Shown here: one piece after another, positions 35,356-43,781 of the stretch | Numbering within the stretch: position 1 is the first letter of the stretch | Layout of the letters: every line of letters begins with the position of its first letter | Source: UBA6197 sp047638075 | GTDB lineage: Bacteria; Pseudomonadota; Alphaproteobacteria; Rhodobacterales; Rhodobacteraceae | NCBI RefSeq assembly: GCF_047638075.1 | Contig: NZ_JBLJBV010000052.1 | Coordinates: 20,693-84,692, forward strand | Length of the DNA stretch: 64,000 nucleotides | Reading direction: 5' to 3' | Translations under genes and position numbers: made by a program | The notes under the pieces: model-generated | Databases searched by the model: none | The model's input: the letters and a program-made list of their open reading frames with translations, nothing else | Told to the model about the DNA's origin: nothing

Positions 35356-36624
35356 TCATTCCGCCTTGACGCGTTCGATACTGGCGCCCACTGCCGACAG
35401 CTTTTCCTCGACCCGCTCATAACCGCGATCAAGGTGATAGACGCGGCTGACCACGGTTTCACCTTCGGCGGCCAGTCCCGCCAAAATCAGCGACACGCTG
35501 GCGCGCAGATCGGTGGCCATGACGGGCGCACCTTTCAGGCGGTCCACCCCGGTCACCGTGGCATGACCGCCGTGCACGTCAATTTTCGCACCCATTCGGA
35601 TCAGTTCCGGCGCGTGCATGAAGCGATTTTCAAAGATTTTCTCCTCCAGAACCGAGGTTCCTTCGGCCGTGCACAAAAGCGCCATCATCTGCGCCTGAAG
35701 GTCTGTCGGAAAGCCGGGGAAAGGCTCAGTCACGACATCAACCGCGTTCACGCGGCCATTACGGCGACGCACTTTCAGGCCCAGCGGCGTTTCTTCAACA
35801 TCAATCCCCGCCGCATCCAGCTTTTCGCAAAACGCGCCGACCAGCGCGATACGCCCGCCCAAAAGCTCCACCTCGCCGCCGCAGATTGCCGGGGCCAGCA
35901 TATAGGTGCCCAGCTCAATCCGGTCAGTGACGACCGGATGGGTCGCGCCGTGCAGCCGGTCGACACCCTGAATGGTAATCGTGGCGGTGCCTTCGCCCTC
36001 GATCTGGGCGCCCATCGCACGCAAACATTCTGCCAGATCAACAATTTCAGGTTCGCGCGCCGCATTCCGCAGCACCGTCGTGCCCTTGGCCAGCGTGGCC
36101 GCCATCAGCGCATTTTCTGTAGCACCAACCGAAACGAACGGAAATTCGAACACCGCCCCCTTCAGCCCGCCCGTCGCCTTGGCGTGGATGTAGCCGTCGC
36201 GCAGGTCCAATTCGGCGCCCATCGCCTCAAGCGCGCGCAGATGCAGATCGACCGGACGCGCGCCAATTGCACAGCCGCCCGGCAGCGATACCACCGCGTG
36301 ACCGTCACGGGCCAGCATCGGCCCCAGCACCAGAATCGAGGCGCGCATCTTTCGCACGATGTCATAATCTGCGGTGTGGTTGTTGATATCATGGCTGGAC
36401 ATCGCCAGAACCTGCCCGCCTTGCAGGCTGGCCACCTCGGCCCCGAGCGACGACAAAAGCTGCGTCATCGTGCTGATGTCCGACAGGCGCGGCGCGTTGG
36501 TCAGCGTCAGCGGCTCATCGCTAAGCAGCGTGGCGGGCATCAGCGTAAGGCAGGCGTTCTTGGCCCCGGCAATCGGGATCTGACCCTTCAACTCGGCCCC
36601 GCCTTTGACAATGATCTGGTCCAT
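35356..36624 (-). CDS. murA: UDP-N-acetylglucosamine 1-carboxyvinyltransferase
   Basis: A 422-residue enzyme that adds enolpyruvate from PEP to UDP-GlcNAc, the first committed step of peptidoglycan synthesis. Catalytic Lys22 lies in GAKNAC. The PEP/fosfomycin-reactive Cys (about 118) lies in SLPGGCAIG. Full length with both domains and the VYHLDRGYERVEEKL end. It lies 6 nt downstream of a small basic ORF. Confidence 0.97.
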   Translation of the reverse strand: MDQIIVKGGAELKGQIPIAGAKNACLTLMPATLLSDEPLTLTNAPRLSDISTMTQLLSSLGAEVASLQGGQVLAMSSHDINNHTADYDIVRKMRASILVLGPMLARDGHAVVSLPGGCAIGARPVDLHLRALEAMGAELDLRDGYIHAKATGGLKGAVFEFPFVSVGATENALMAATLAKGTTVLRNAAREPEIVDLAECLRAMGAQIEGEGTATITIQGVDRLHGATHPVVTDRIELGTYMLAPAICGGEVELLGGRIALVGAFCEKLDAAGIDVEETPLGLKVRRRNGRVNAVDVVTEPFPGFPTDLQAQMMALLCTAEGTSVLEEKIFENRFMHAPELIRMGAKIDVHGGHATVTGVDRLKGAPVMATDLRASVSLILAGLAAEGETVVSRVYHLDRGYERVEEKLSAVGASIERVKAE

Positions 36625-36630
36625 GGGCAG

Positions 36631-36783
36631 CTACTCGTCCTCTTTTTGCTCATCCGGTTCTTCGGCCCGTGCCCGCGCCTGCGCCTTGCGCTTGGCGAGA
36701 TTGGCCCGCAGCGCCGCCCGCAACCGCGCTTCGCGGGTGTTGTCGGGGCGATCCTTGCCGGGATTTTGAGATTTCTTCTCCAT
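36631..36783 (-). CDS. small conserved basic protein upstream of murA
   Basis: A 50-residue, highly charged, probably disordered protein (MEKKSQNPGKDRPDNTREA, then an Arg/Ala/Lys-rich helix and an acidic tail EEPDEQKEDE). It has ATG 36783 and TAG at 36631-36633, and lies 6 nt before murA. I do not recognise a function. Its size and composition fit short alphaproteobacterial ORFs found in this position. It is too short for a 60-codon cutoff. Confidence 0.65.
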   Translation of the reverse strand: MEKKSQNPGKDRPDNTREARLRAALRANLAKRKAQARARAEEPDEQKEDE

Positions 36784-36885
36784 CGGACCCTCTTAACGCG
36801 GATGAACAAAAGCGTCCAGATTGCGCTTGCACCCCGCGCCGAATACGTCTAAATCCGCGCCCACGGTCAGATGATCGCGATAGAT

Positions 36886-36960
36886 GCTGTGGTAGCTCAG
36901 TGGTAGAGCACACCCTTGGTAAGGGTGAGGTCGAGAGTTCAATCCTCTCTCACAGCACCA
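36886..36960 (+). tRNA. tRNA-Thr (GGT)
   Basis: A 75-nt tRNA beginning GCTGTGGTAGCTCAGTGG, with anticodon loop TTGGTAA (GGT) on a good ACCC/GGGT stem, T-loop TTCAATC and encoded CCA. Acceptor pairs GCTGTGG with CCACAGC-like TCACAGC. The downstream side carries mobile-element debris. Confidence 0.97.
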
Positions 36961-37016
36961 TCTTTTCCCTTTGCAGATCAAAAATATAGTGGCTATCAAG
37001 GGTTTAGATTGACTTC

Positions 37017-37040
37017 GGTTCTACACCGAGGTTCTACACC
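37017..37040 (+). repeat. tandem GGTTCTACACC repeat
   Basis: Two copies of the 11-mer GGTTCTACACC (37017-37027 and 37030-37040) with a 2-nt spacer, 57 nt downstream of tRNA-Thr. They lie between the tRNA and the IS3 remnant. Function unknown. The same core also occurs in the 47.8-kb dyad, but a short exact match of this size can arise by chance. Confidence 0.6.
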
Positions 37041-37067
37041 ATGGCTCTCCGGCATTCTCTACCGCGA

Positions 37068-37589
37068 TCATATGGCCGCTATGGAACTTGAACCGGGTGA
37101 ACCTGGCCTGTGGGGCGAAACCCTAAATTTGCTAGACCGGATAGCCGCCAGCAGTGATCTCACGGCCATTGATCGCTGGTAGCGGATCATCTTGCGATCC
37201 ACATCAACAAGGCGGCAGGCCCGCTGCTCCGACAGGCCCAGCTTGGCCTGAAGATGCGCGACAGCCTCGCGCTTCGCGGCGGACGCTGCCATTTTTTGAG
37301 AGTAGTTCCTTCTTTGCGCGCGACCATTGTCCTCGGACCAATGGCATGCAAAGGTCTCGCTATCCAGCATCTGTTCCGCAAGAAGCTTCGTCAGCTTTGC
37401 ATTCTCATCTTCCGGTGACTTCAGCCGCTTCGCATCCGACACCGTCATCCCGCCATACTTGGCCTTCCAGGCGTAGAAGGTGCCCTCCGACGGGCCATGC
37501 TCGCGGCAAAGGTCGGCACACTTCGCGCATATCGCGTGCTCGGTCAGAATGCCGATGATCTGCCCTTCGCTGTATCTCGTTCGCTTCAT
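37068..37589 (-). pseudogene. IS3-family transposase remnant (OrfA/OrfB)
   Basis: An OrfA-like start (MKRTRYSEGQIIGILTEH, CADLCREHGPSEGTFYAWKAKYGG, the helix-turn-helix, then the ENAKLTKLLAEQMLD leucine zipper) with ATG 37589 preceded by AGGGA. After about 80 residues the frame is scrambled. It then reads the start of OrfB (AAKREAVAHLQAKLGLSEQRACRLVDVDRKMIRY), and is cut off before the DDE catalytic core, at about 37180. Sequence at 37590-37640 looks like an IS end. It is therefore a truncated, non-autonomous remnant. The rest of 36961-37180 is an unidentified plus-strand fragment. Confidence 0.75.
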
Positions 37590-37821
37590 TGTCCGTCCCT
37601 TTGTTGGGCCGGACCCTAATCCCAGATGGCGAAAAAATCCCGTGGCAGGTCACGATCACCTCAGAAACCGGAACGTAAGCGTAGCGAGACCAGATGAAGG
37701 GAAAAGTATCGCCTCTGCCGATTGGAAAGACCAGAAATTGTCGTGACTACAGGACACGAAGTTAAAGCATATCGCTATCGGCCCGCGCCCAAGACGGGTA
37801 ATCCCGAATTCCTGGCCGGTT

Positions 37822-38721
37822 TTACACCGGGATCTGGATGCCTTTTTCACGCGCGAGGATGCGCATCCGATCTTGCAACTTTTCGAATGCCCGCACTTCG
37901 ATCTGGCGGATCCTTTCGCGTGAGACATCATATTGCGTCGATAGTTCTTCCAAGGTCACCGGCTCATCGCGCAAGCGCCGCTGCATAAGAATATCGCGTT
38001 CGCGGTCGTTGAGAACATCCATTGCATCCATCAGCATGGTGCGGCGTGTATCAAGTTCGTCGGCTTCGGCGTAGGCTTCGGCGGTATTGGCGTCTTCGTC
38101 TTCAAGCCAGTCCTGCCATTGGGTGGCGCTATCGCCATCGGGCGAGCCGACCTGCACGTTCAGCGATGCGTCCCCCCCCGACATCCGCCGGTTCATCGAG
38201 ATGACTTCGTCTTCTGTCACGCTCAGGTCATGCGCGATGCGGGCAACGTGTTCGGGGCGCAAATCGCCGTCCTCTAACGCGCCGATCTTGGATTTGGCTT
38301 TGCGCAGGTTGAAAAACAGCTTTTTCTGCGCACTCGTGGTGCCCAGTTTTACCATCGACCAGGACCGCAGGACATATTCCTGAATCGAGGCGCGGATCCA
38401 CCACATTGCATAGGTGGCCAGCCGAAAGCCTTTTTCAGGGTCAAAGCGTTTCACCGCCTGCATCAGACCGACATTGGCCTCAGAAATCACCTCGGCCTGA
38501 GGCAGGCCATACCCGCGGTAACCCATGGCAATTTTGGCGGCCAGACGCAGGTGGCTGGTTACCATCTTGTGGGCGGCGCTGCTGTCCTGGTGATCCACCC
38601 AGCGCTTGGCGAGCATGTATTCTTCTTCCGGCTCCAGCAGTGGAAATTTGCGGATCTCTTGCAAATAGCGGTTCAGCCCCTGTTCGGGGCTGGGGGCGGG
38701 AAGGTTGGTGTAATTCGTCAT
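37822..38721 (-). CDS. rpoH: RNA polymerase sigma-32 factor RpoH
   Basis: A 299-residue heat-shock-type sigma factor. Region 2 signatures are present (VTSHLRLAAKIAMGYRGYGLP, EANVGLMQAVKRFDPEKGFRLATYAMWWIRASIQEY). The RpoH box-like QKKLFFNLRKAK follows region 2.4, with region 4.2 near the end (LEELSTQYDVSRERIRQIEVRAFEKLQ). ATG 38721 has AAGAGG about 7 nt upstream; the longer ORF to 38823 is unlikely. Rhodobacteraceae usually have more than one RpoH, so this could be either paralogue. FtsH in this window is a known regulator of RpoH in E. coli. Confidence 0.95.
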   Translation of the reverse strand: MTNYTNLPAPSPEQGLNRYLQEIRKFPLLEPEEEYMLAKRWVDHQDSSAAHKMVTSHLRLAAKIAMGYRGYGLPQAEVISEANVGLMQAVKRFDPEKGFRLATYAMWWIRASIQEYVLRSWSMVKLGTTSAQKKLFFNLRKAKSKIGALEDGDLRPEHVARIAHDLSVTEDEVISMNRRMSGGDASLNVQVGSPDGDSATQWQDWLEDEDANTAEAYAEADELDTRRTMLMDAMDVLNDRERDILMQRRLRDEPVTLEELSTQYDVSRERIRQIEVRAFEKLQDRMRILAREKGIQIPV

Positions 38722-38890
38722 CTGCGACCTCTTTTCCTGATCGAGGCACGTCAAGATGGGGGCTTTCCCCCAATCGTTCAAGCCTTGACGGTTTCTTCCA
38801 AAAGCCGATCTGGCAATTAGCATCAGGTATTTAACGCAAGATGAACGTGGTTCCGTCGCAAGGCCAGCCTATTCGTGCCACCTCACGGGG

Positions 38891-39928
38891 TTATGAGCGG
38901 CCAAGTGCCATCAACAGGGCTGCCATGTCGGTGGGAAGGGGCGAGGTGAACGACAAGTCTTCGCCTGTCACGGGATGGTTAAAGCCCAGCGTGGCCGCGT
39001 GGAGCGCCTGACGCGGAAAGTTTGCCACAGCCTCCAGTGCCGCCTCGCCAAGGGCTTTGGCAGGTAGCTTGCGCCGCCCGCCATAGGTCTGATCCCCGAT
39101 AAGACCGTGACCGGCATGGGCCAGATGCACCCGGATCTGATGGGTGCGACCGGTTTCAAGCCAGCAGTCCATCAGGGCGGCTACCGGTGGTGTGCCATAG
39201 CTTTCGACCAGTCGGGCGCGGGTAATCGCGTGGCGGCCGCCTTCGAACAGTACCGCCTGGCGCTGACGATCGGTTTTGTGGCGGGCCAATTGCGAGGTGA
39301 CTTTCAGCACATTGCCGCCCTCAAAGCTGACGCCCCGGGTGCCACGCAGGCGCGGATCGCCTGCATCGGGCGCGCCGTAAACAACTGCCAGATAGTGGCG
39401 GTGGACGCTGTGCTGTTCAAACTGTTTGGCAAGCCCGTGGTGCGCCCGGTCTGATTTGGCAATCACCAAAAGGCCGGTGGTATCTTTGTCGATGCGGTGC
39501 ACAATGCCGGGGCGGGCCTCGCCGCCAATGCCTGAAAGCGCGCCGCCGAAATGGTGCAAAAGCGCATTGACCAACGTGCCCTGAGGCGAGCCGGGGGCAG
39601 GGTGAACCACCATCCCTGCGGGTTTGTCGATCACGATCAGATCATCGTCTTCCCAAAGAACACGCAGGGGAATATTCTCGGCTTTTGTTTCCACCGGGCG
39701 GGCGGGTTCAAGCGTGATCTGATAGGCCTCGCCCTCGTAGACGCGCGCTTTGAGGTCATGGATCACGGTGCCGTCGCGGCTGACAGCGCCCTCGGTGATC
39801 ATCCGGGCCAGTCGTGAGCGTGACAATGCAGCTGCCTCTGGCACTTCGCGGGCCAGCGCCTTATCAAGACGGTCAGGCGGGGCTTTCCCGATCACCACGC
39901 GCAGGATCTGTTGTTTGATGTCCGACAT
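38891..39928 (-). CDS. rluD: ribosomal large subunit pseudouridine synthase RluD
   Basis: A 345-residue RluA-family synthase with an N-terminal S4-like domain (RLDKALAREVPEAAALSRSRL, about 17-37) and a catalytic domain with the active Asp in IVHRIDKDTTGLLVIAKS. RluD modifies U1911/1915/1917 of 23S rRNA. Other family members (RluC, RluA) cannot be fully excluded. ATG 39928 pairs in opposite orientation with the start of the next gene within CATG. The longer ORF to 40141 is unlikely. Confidence 0.92.
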   Translation of the reverse strand: MSDIKQQILRVVIGKAPPDRLDKALAREVPEAAALSRSRLARMITEGAVSRDGTVIHDLKARVYEGEAYQITLEPARPVETKAENIPLRVLWEDDDLIVIDKPAGMVVHPAPGSPQGTLVNALLHHFGGALSGIGGEARPGIVHRIDKDTTGLLVIAKSDRAHHGLAKQFEQHSVHRHYLAVVYGAPDAGDPRLRGTRGVSFEGGNVLKVTSQLARHKTDRQRQAVLFEGGRHAITRARLVESYGTPPVAALMDCWLETGRTHQIRVHLAHAGHGLIGDQTYGGRRKLPAKALGEAALEAVANFPRQALHAATLGFNHPVTGEDLSFTSPLPTDMAALLMALGRS

Positions 39929-40229
39929 GCTGCCTTCCGACCCGTCCCCGCAACCGCTGCCCGAGATCCGGTTTTTGAAATTGTTGGTGACGGTTCTGAC
40001 CGGCACGATGATTGCGGGCCTTTTAACGATCATCGCGCTTCTTGTCATCCGTTTGCCAAGCGGAGATGCAGTGATCCCGCAATTGCCAGCACATATCGTC
40101 TTGCCCGAGGGGGAAACCGTGTCTGCACTGACTTTTGCCAAGGGTTATAGCGTTGTTGTCACCGCAAGCGGCAAGATTCTAATCTATGGGGCCGATGGGG
40201 CCTTACGCCAATCTGTCCTGGCTGAGTGA
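39927..40229 (+). CDS. DUF6476-like small membrane protein
   Basis: A 100-residue protein with a single N-terminal membrane segment (about residues 18-45, LLVTVLTGTMIAGLLTII) and a small C-terminal beta domain (LPEGETVSALTFAKGYSVVVTASGKILIY). Rhodobacteraceae have a conserved small protein of this kind beside rluD; its function is unknown. Start 39927 or the in-frame ATG at 39918. The start codons of this gene and rluD overlap divergently (39926-39929). Confidence 0.75.
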   Translation: MLPSDPSPQPLPEIRFLKLLVTVLTGTMIAGLLTIIALLVIRLPSGDAVIPQLPAHIVLPEGETVSALTFAKGYSVVVTASGKILIYGADGALRQSVLAE

Positions 40230-40236
40230 AAGGTTG

Positions 40237-40257
40237 GATGCCTCCGGCGGGAGTATT
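40237..40257 (+). terminator. short GC-rich terminator after the DUF6476-like gene
   Basis: The hairpin CCTCC-GGC-GGGAG is followed by TATTTTG, a form often seen after genes in Rhodobacterales. The region 40230-40329 separates this gene from the convergent ubiK. Confidence 0.6.
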
Positions 40258-40329
40258 TTGACCAAACAAAAGCCGGCCAGATTTTATGTGCTGGCGTTTT
40301 GTCTGGGGGTCTGATCCGCGCGGTTGCAG

Positions 40330-40611
40330 CTAGGCTTCGGGTTTTTTGGCTGCCGGTTTTTTGGCTGGGGCGGGTTTGGGTTCAAGCGCGTCAAGACGGG
40401 CCTTTAGTGCCTTGTTTTCTTCGCGGGCTTTTTGCGCCATGGCGCGGACTGCGTCGAATTCTTCGCGCGTTACAAAATCGCGGTCGGCCAGCCAGCGATC
40501 CATCCAGGATTTCATTGCGGTTTCAGCCTCGGTCCTGGCGCCTTGGGCCACGCCCATGGCGTTGGTCATCAGCTTGGACATTTCATCGAAGAATTTGTTG
40601 GGCGGTTGCAT
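40330..40611 (-). CDS. ubiK: ubiquinone biosynthesis accessory factor UbiK (BMFP)
   Basis: A 93-residue protein, MQPPNKFFDEMSKLMTNAMG..., with a central coiled coil (FDAVRAMAQKAREENKALKARLDAL) and a Lys/Pro/Ala-rich tail (PKPAPAKKPAAKKPEA). The same arrangement is seen in the UbiK/YqiC membrane-fusogenic family, which supports the Ubi lipid-binding complex. It is divergent from lgt, 109 nt apart, a frequent pairing. Confidence 0.8.
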   Translation of the reverse strand: MQPPNKFFDEMSKLMTNAMGVAQGARTEAETAMKSWMDRWLADRDFVTREEFDAVRAMAQKAREENKALKARLDALEPKPAPAKKPAAKKPEA

Positions 40612-40720
40612 GGCATCCTCATTCGCGGGTTTCGCCCTATATGGCGGCGCGAACGCGAAACCTCAAGGTTGACTTCACCGCGGGCGCAGGGTCTTTGAGC
40701 GGCCAAACCGAGGTGAGTCC

Positions 40721-41593
40721 ATGCATCACGCGATTCCGTTTCCTGATATCGGCCCGGTAATTTTCACGATTCCGGGTTTGGGGCTACCGCTGCGCTGGTA
40801 TGCGCTGGCCTATATTGTTGGGCTGATTGTGGGCTGGCGCGTGATTACGGGGCTGATGAAGCGCCCGGCGCTGTGGGGGGGGCAGGCGCCGATGCGGCCG
40901 GAACAGGTCGAAGAATTATTGACCGCAGTGGTTTTGGGTGTGGTTCTGGGCGGCCGCCTGGGGTTTGTTTTATTCTACGATCCGGCGCATTATCTGGCCC
41001 ATCCATTGGACATTCTGAAGGTTTGGCAGGGGGGCATGTCATTTCACGGCGGTTTTCTTGGGGTGGTCGTGGCGGGGATCTGGTATTGCCGCAAACATGC
41101 GATTGCGCCTTTATCGGTTGCGGACGCATTTGCCCTGGTGGCGCCGATCGGATTGGGGTTGGGGCGGGTCGCCAATTTTATCAATGCAGAACTGTGGGGG
41201 CGCCCGACTGATTTGCCTTGGGGGGTGATTTTCCCCGGGGCGGCCGCGCAGGCCTGCGCTACGCTGACCGAACCTTGTGCGCGCCATCCATCGCAGCTTT
41301 ATGAGGCGGGGCTGGAAGGCATTCTTCTGGGGCTGATCCTGTGGGCGCTACTGCGGCGCGGGGCGCTACTGAGGCCGGGGTTTTTGCTGGGGGTGTTCTT
41401 GATCGGTTACGGCGCCTCGCGGATGTTTGTGGAACTATTCCGGCAAGCGGATGCGCAGTTCATCAGTGCTGATAATCCTTTGGGGCATGTGATCGGCGGC
41501 GCGGGGTTTGGGCTGTCGATGGGGCAGATCCTGTCGTTGCCGATGCTTTTGGTGGGGCTATGGTTCGCGCTTAGGGCGCGAAAGGCTGCATGA
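40721..41593 (+). CDS. lgt: prolipoprotein diacylglyceryl transferase
   Basis: A 290-residue seven-helix inner-membrane enzyme that transfers diacylglycerol to the lipobox cysteine of prolipoproteins. Signatures include VLGGRLGFVLFYDP, the YHGGFLGV-type SFHGGFLG, and GRVANFINAELWGRPTDLPWG with ARHPSQLYEAGLEG. The many lipoproteins of the tad locus here would be substrates. It overlaps midA by 4 nt. Confidence 0.96.
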   Translation: MHHAIPFPDIGPVIFTIPGLGLPLRWYALAYIVGLIVGWRVITGLMKRPALWGGQAPMRPEQVEELLTAVVLGVVLGGRLGFVLFYDPAHYLAHPLDILKVWQGGMSFHGGFLGVVVAGIWYCRKHAIAPLSVADAFALVAPIGLGLGRVANFINAELWGRPTDLPWGVIFPGAAAQACATLTEPCARHPSQLYEAGLEGILLGLILWALLRRGALLRPGFLLGVFLIGYGASRMFVELFRQADAQFISADNPLGHVIGGAGFGLSMGQILSLPMLLVGLWFALRARKAA

Positions 41594-42684
41594 CGCCGCT
41601 GGCGACGATTCTGGCGCGGCGCATCGCCCTTCAGGGGCCGATGCCGCTATCAGACTACATGGCGGAATGCCTTTTGAACCCTGATCATGGCTATTACGTT
41701 ACGCGTGACCCGTTCGGGCGGGCGGGCGATTTCATCACCGCACCTGAGATAAGCCAGATGTTTGGTGAGATGTTGGGCCTGTGTCTGGCGCAGGTCTGGC
41801 TGGATCAGGGATGCCCTTCACCTTTTACGCTGGCAGAACCAGGGCCGGGGCGCGGGACGCTAATGGCGGATATCTTGCGCGCAATCCGCGCGGTGCCTGG
41901 TATGGCCGAGGCGGCGCGTGTGCATCTGATCGAGGCGTCACCAGCCTTGCGCACGGTGCAGGCGCAGCGCCTGGGGGTGTTCAATCCGATCTGGCATGAT
42001 AGCTTTGAAACCCTGCCCAAGGCGCCGCTATATCTGGTAGCAAACGAGTTTTTTGACGCCCTGCCAATTCGTCAGTTTGAACGGCATGGGCACGAATGGT
42101 CCGAGCGGCAGGTGGGCATCACTCCCGAGGGGCGGCTGGCACCGGGGTTGGCGCCCGCAACGCCACTGGCCAATCTGGCACATCGTCTGGGTGACACGCG
42201 TGACGGCGATATCGTGGAAATCTGTCCCGCAGCACCCTCTATTGCCGCTGCCATTGCCGGGCGCATCGTGCGGCACGGCGGCGTTGCGCTGGTTATTGAT
42301 TATGGTGGTTGGCGCAGCCTTGGCGATACCTTCCAGGCCTTGCGCGCCCACCGCCCAGAAGACCCGTTGGCCCGCCCTGGTGAGTCTGATCTGACGGCGC
42401 ATGTGGATTTCGAGCCTATCGCCGGTGCCGCTTGTGCCGCTGGGGCAGCCGTGTCGGCGCTGACGCCGCAAGGGGTAATGTTGGAGCGGTTGGGTATTAC
42501 TGGCCGGGCGCAAACCTTGGCAAAAGGTTTGAGCGAACCGGCGCTTGAGGCACATATCGCGGCACATCACCGCTTGACCCACCCGTCGGAAATGGGAAAC
42601 CTGTTTCAGGCGCTGGCGATTTATGCGCCCACCGCCCCCTTGCCGCCCGGCTTTGATCAGGCCCCCACTGAAAGACCCAGATGA
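41590..42684 (+). CDS. class I SAM-dependent methyltransferase, MidA/NDUFAF7 family
   Basis: A 364-residue protein with the family start MPLSDYMAECLLNPDHGYYV..DPFGRAGDFITAPEISQMFGEMLGL and the SAM-binding LAEPGPGRGTLMADIL. VIDYGGW..GDTFQA lies in the middle. In mitochondria this family methylates an Arg of the complex I 49-kDa subunit; the bacterial substrate is unknown. It overlaps lgt at its start and pgeF at its stop (ATGA), so lgt-midA-pgeF is one operon. Confidence 0.88.
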   Translation: MTPLATILARRIALQGPMPLSDYMAECLLNPDHGYYVTRDPFGRAGDFITAPEISQMFGEMLGLCLAQVWLDQGCPSPFTLAEPGPGRGTLMADILRAIRAVPGMAEAARVHLIEASPALRTVQAQRLGVFNPIWHDSFETLPKAPLYLVANEFFDALPIRQFERHGHEWSERQVGITPEGRLAPGLAPATPLANLAHRLGDTRDGDIVEICPAAPSIAAAIAGRIVRHGGVALVIDYGGWRSLGDTFQALRAHRPEDPLARPGESDLTAHVDFEPIAGAACAAGAAVSALTPQGVMLERLGITGRAQTLAKGLSEPALEAHIAAHHRLTHPSEMGNLFQALAIYAPTAPLPPGFDQAPTERPR

Positions 42685-43442
42685 GCATGACGCTTGAGAT
42701 TGTGACCGCGCCCGCCCTTACCGGCCTTCGCCACGGGTTTTTTACCCGCAAGGGTGGCGCGTCCTCGGGCGTTTTCGCAGGACTGAACTGCGGTTACGGG
42801 TCGTCAGACCTGACTGAGGCGGTGACGATCAATCGTGACCGCGTGGCAAGTGCGATGCAGGTGGCGGCGCAGGCGTTGGTCGGGGTGCACCAGGTGCATT
42901 CGGCCAATGTTGTCACGGTAGCGGCGCCGCCCGAGACCGCAGTTGAGGCGGATGCGCTGGTTACCGCCACGCCGGGCTTGGCGCTGACCGTGCTGACCGC
43001 GGACTGTCAACCGGTGTTGTTTGCTGACCGAAAAGCTGGGGTCATAGCGGCGGCTCATGCCGGATGGCGCGGCACGCTGGCCGGCATACTCGAGGCGACG
43101 GTTGCGGCGATGGTTGCGCTTGGGGCGCAGCGCAAAGACATAACCGCGGTGATTGGCCCCGCGATTTCGCAGCGCGCCTATGAGGTTGGCGATGAGTTCA
43201 TGGACACTTTCCTGACCGAGGATCCCGCCTTTGATCGTTTCTTTGCGGGCGGGCCAAACGGCAAGCCCATGTTTGACCTGCCCGGTTTTGGCCTTTATCG
43301 CCTGCGTGAGGCGGGTGTGGGCAATGCGGAATGGACCCGACACTGCACTTATTCCGATCCGACCCTGTTTTATTCCTACCGCCGCACGACGCAGCTTGGC
43401 CAGGCAGACTACGGAAGGTTGATTTCTGCAATCCGGCTTTGA
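42681..43442 (+). CDS. pgeF: peptidoglycan editing factor PgeF (YfiH, laccase-domain)
   Basis: A 253-residue protein with the conserved zinc/copper ligands in QVHSANVV, TADCQPVLFADRKAGVIAAAHAGWRG and GPAISQRAYEVGDEF. Family members remove misincorporated amino acids from peptidoglycan precursors or act as polyphenol oxidases/purine-nucleoside hydrolases. Which activity applies here is not shown by sequence. Last gene of the lgt operon. Confidence 0.88.
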   Translation: MSMTLEIVTAPALTGLRHGFFTRKGGASSGVFAGLNCGYGSSDLTEAVTINRDRVASAMQVAAQALVGVHQVHSANVVTVAAPPETAVEADALVTATPGLALTVLTADCQPVLFADRKAGVIAAAHAGWRGTLAGILEATVAAMVALGAQRKDITAVIGPAISQRAYEVGDEFMDTFLTEDPAFDRFFAGGPNGKPMFDLPGFGLYRLREAGVGNAEWTRHCTYSDPTLFYSYRRTTQLGQADYGRLISAIRL

Positions 43443-43781
43443 CAATGGCGGGATCGGGCAAAGATGGCGCGATGCCGCAGTATTTGGTGTTCCCGCCTGT
43501 CGGTTGATTTAACCCACTCGCAATACACCGGCTTTTGTTGAAATACTGGCTTCGCACCCCGTGCTTTCGATCCAACGGGTTTTCGCGCGTGCGGTTCCTT
43601 TGGCGCGCGGGTGGAAATTCCGATTTTTGAAACAATCATTTGAATAAGGTTGGATTGATATTCTTTGGTGCGCAGTATTGGTCAGAATTTGACTTGCGCA
43701 ACAAGTAGAGGCATTAATTAGATGTCTATCTGCATCTGGTGGGGGCCGTCGCAGATGTGACCAGACCGAAAGGCTGATCGC
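43443..43781 (+). other. 339-nt intergenic region between pgeF and the Hint gene
   Basis: No gene is supported. The part near the Hint ATG is relatively AT-rich and probably carries its promoter (43640-43740). Small ORFs on either strand here lack coding character. Confidence 0.5.

Noticed and set aside
35329..36852. 507-codon plus-strand frame opposite murA
   Set aside because: Antisense to MurA, Arg/Gln/His-rich, with no family pattern.
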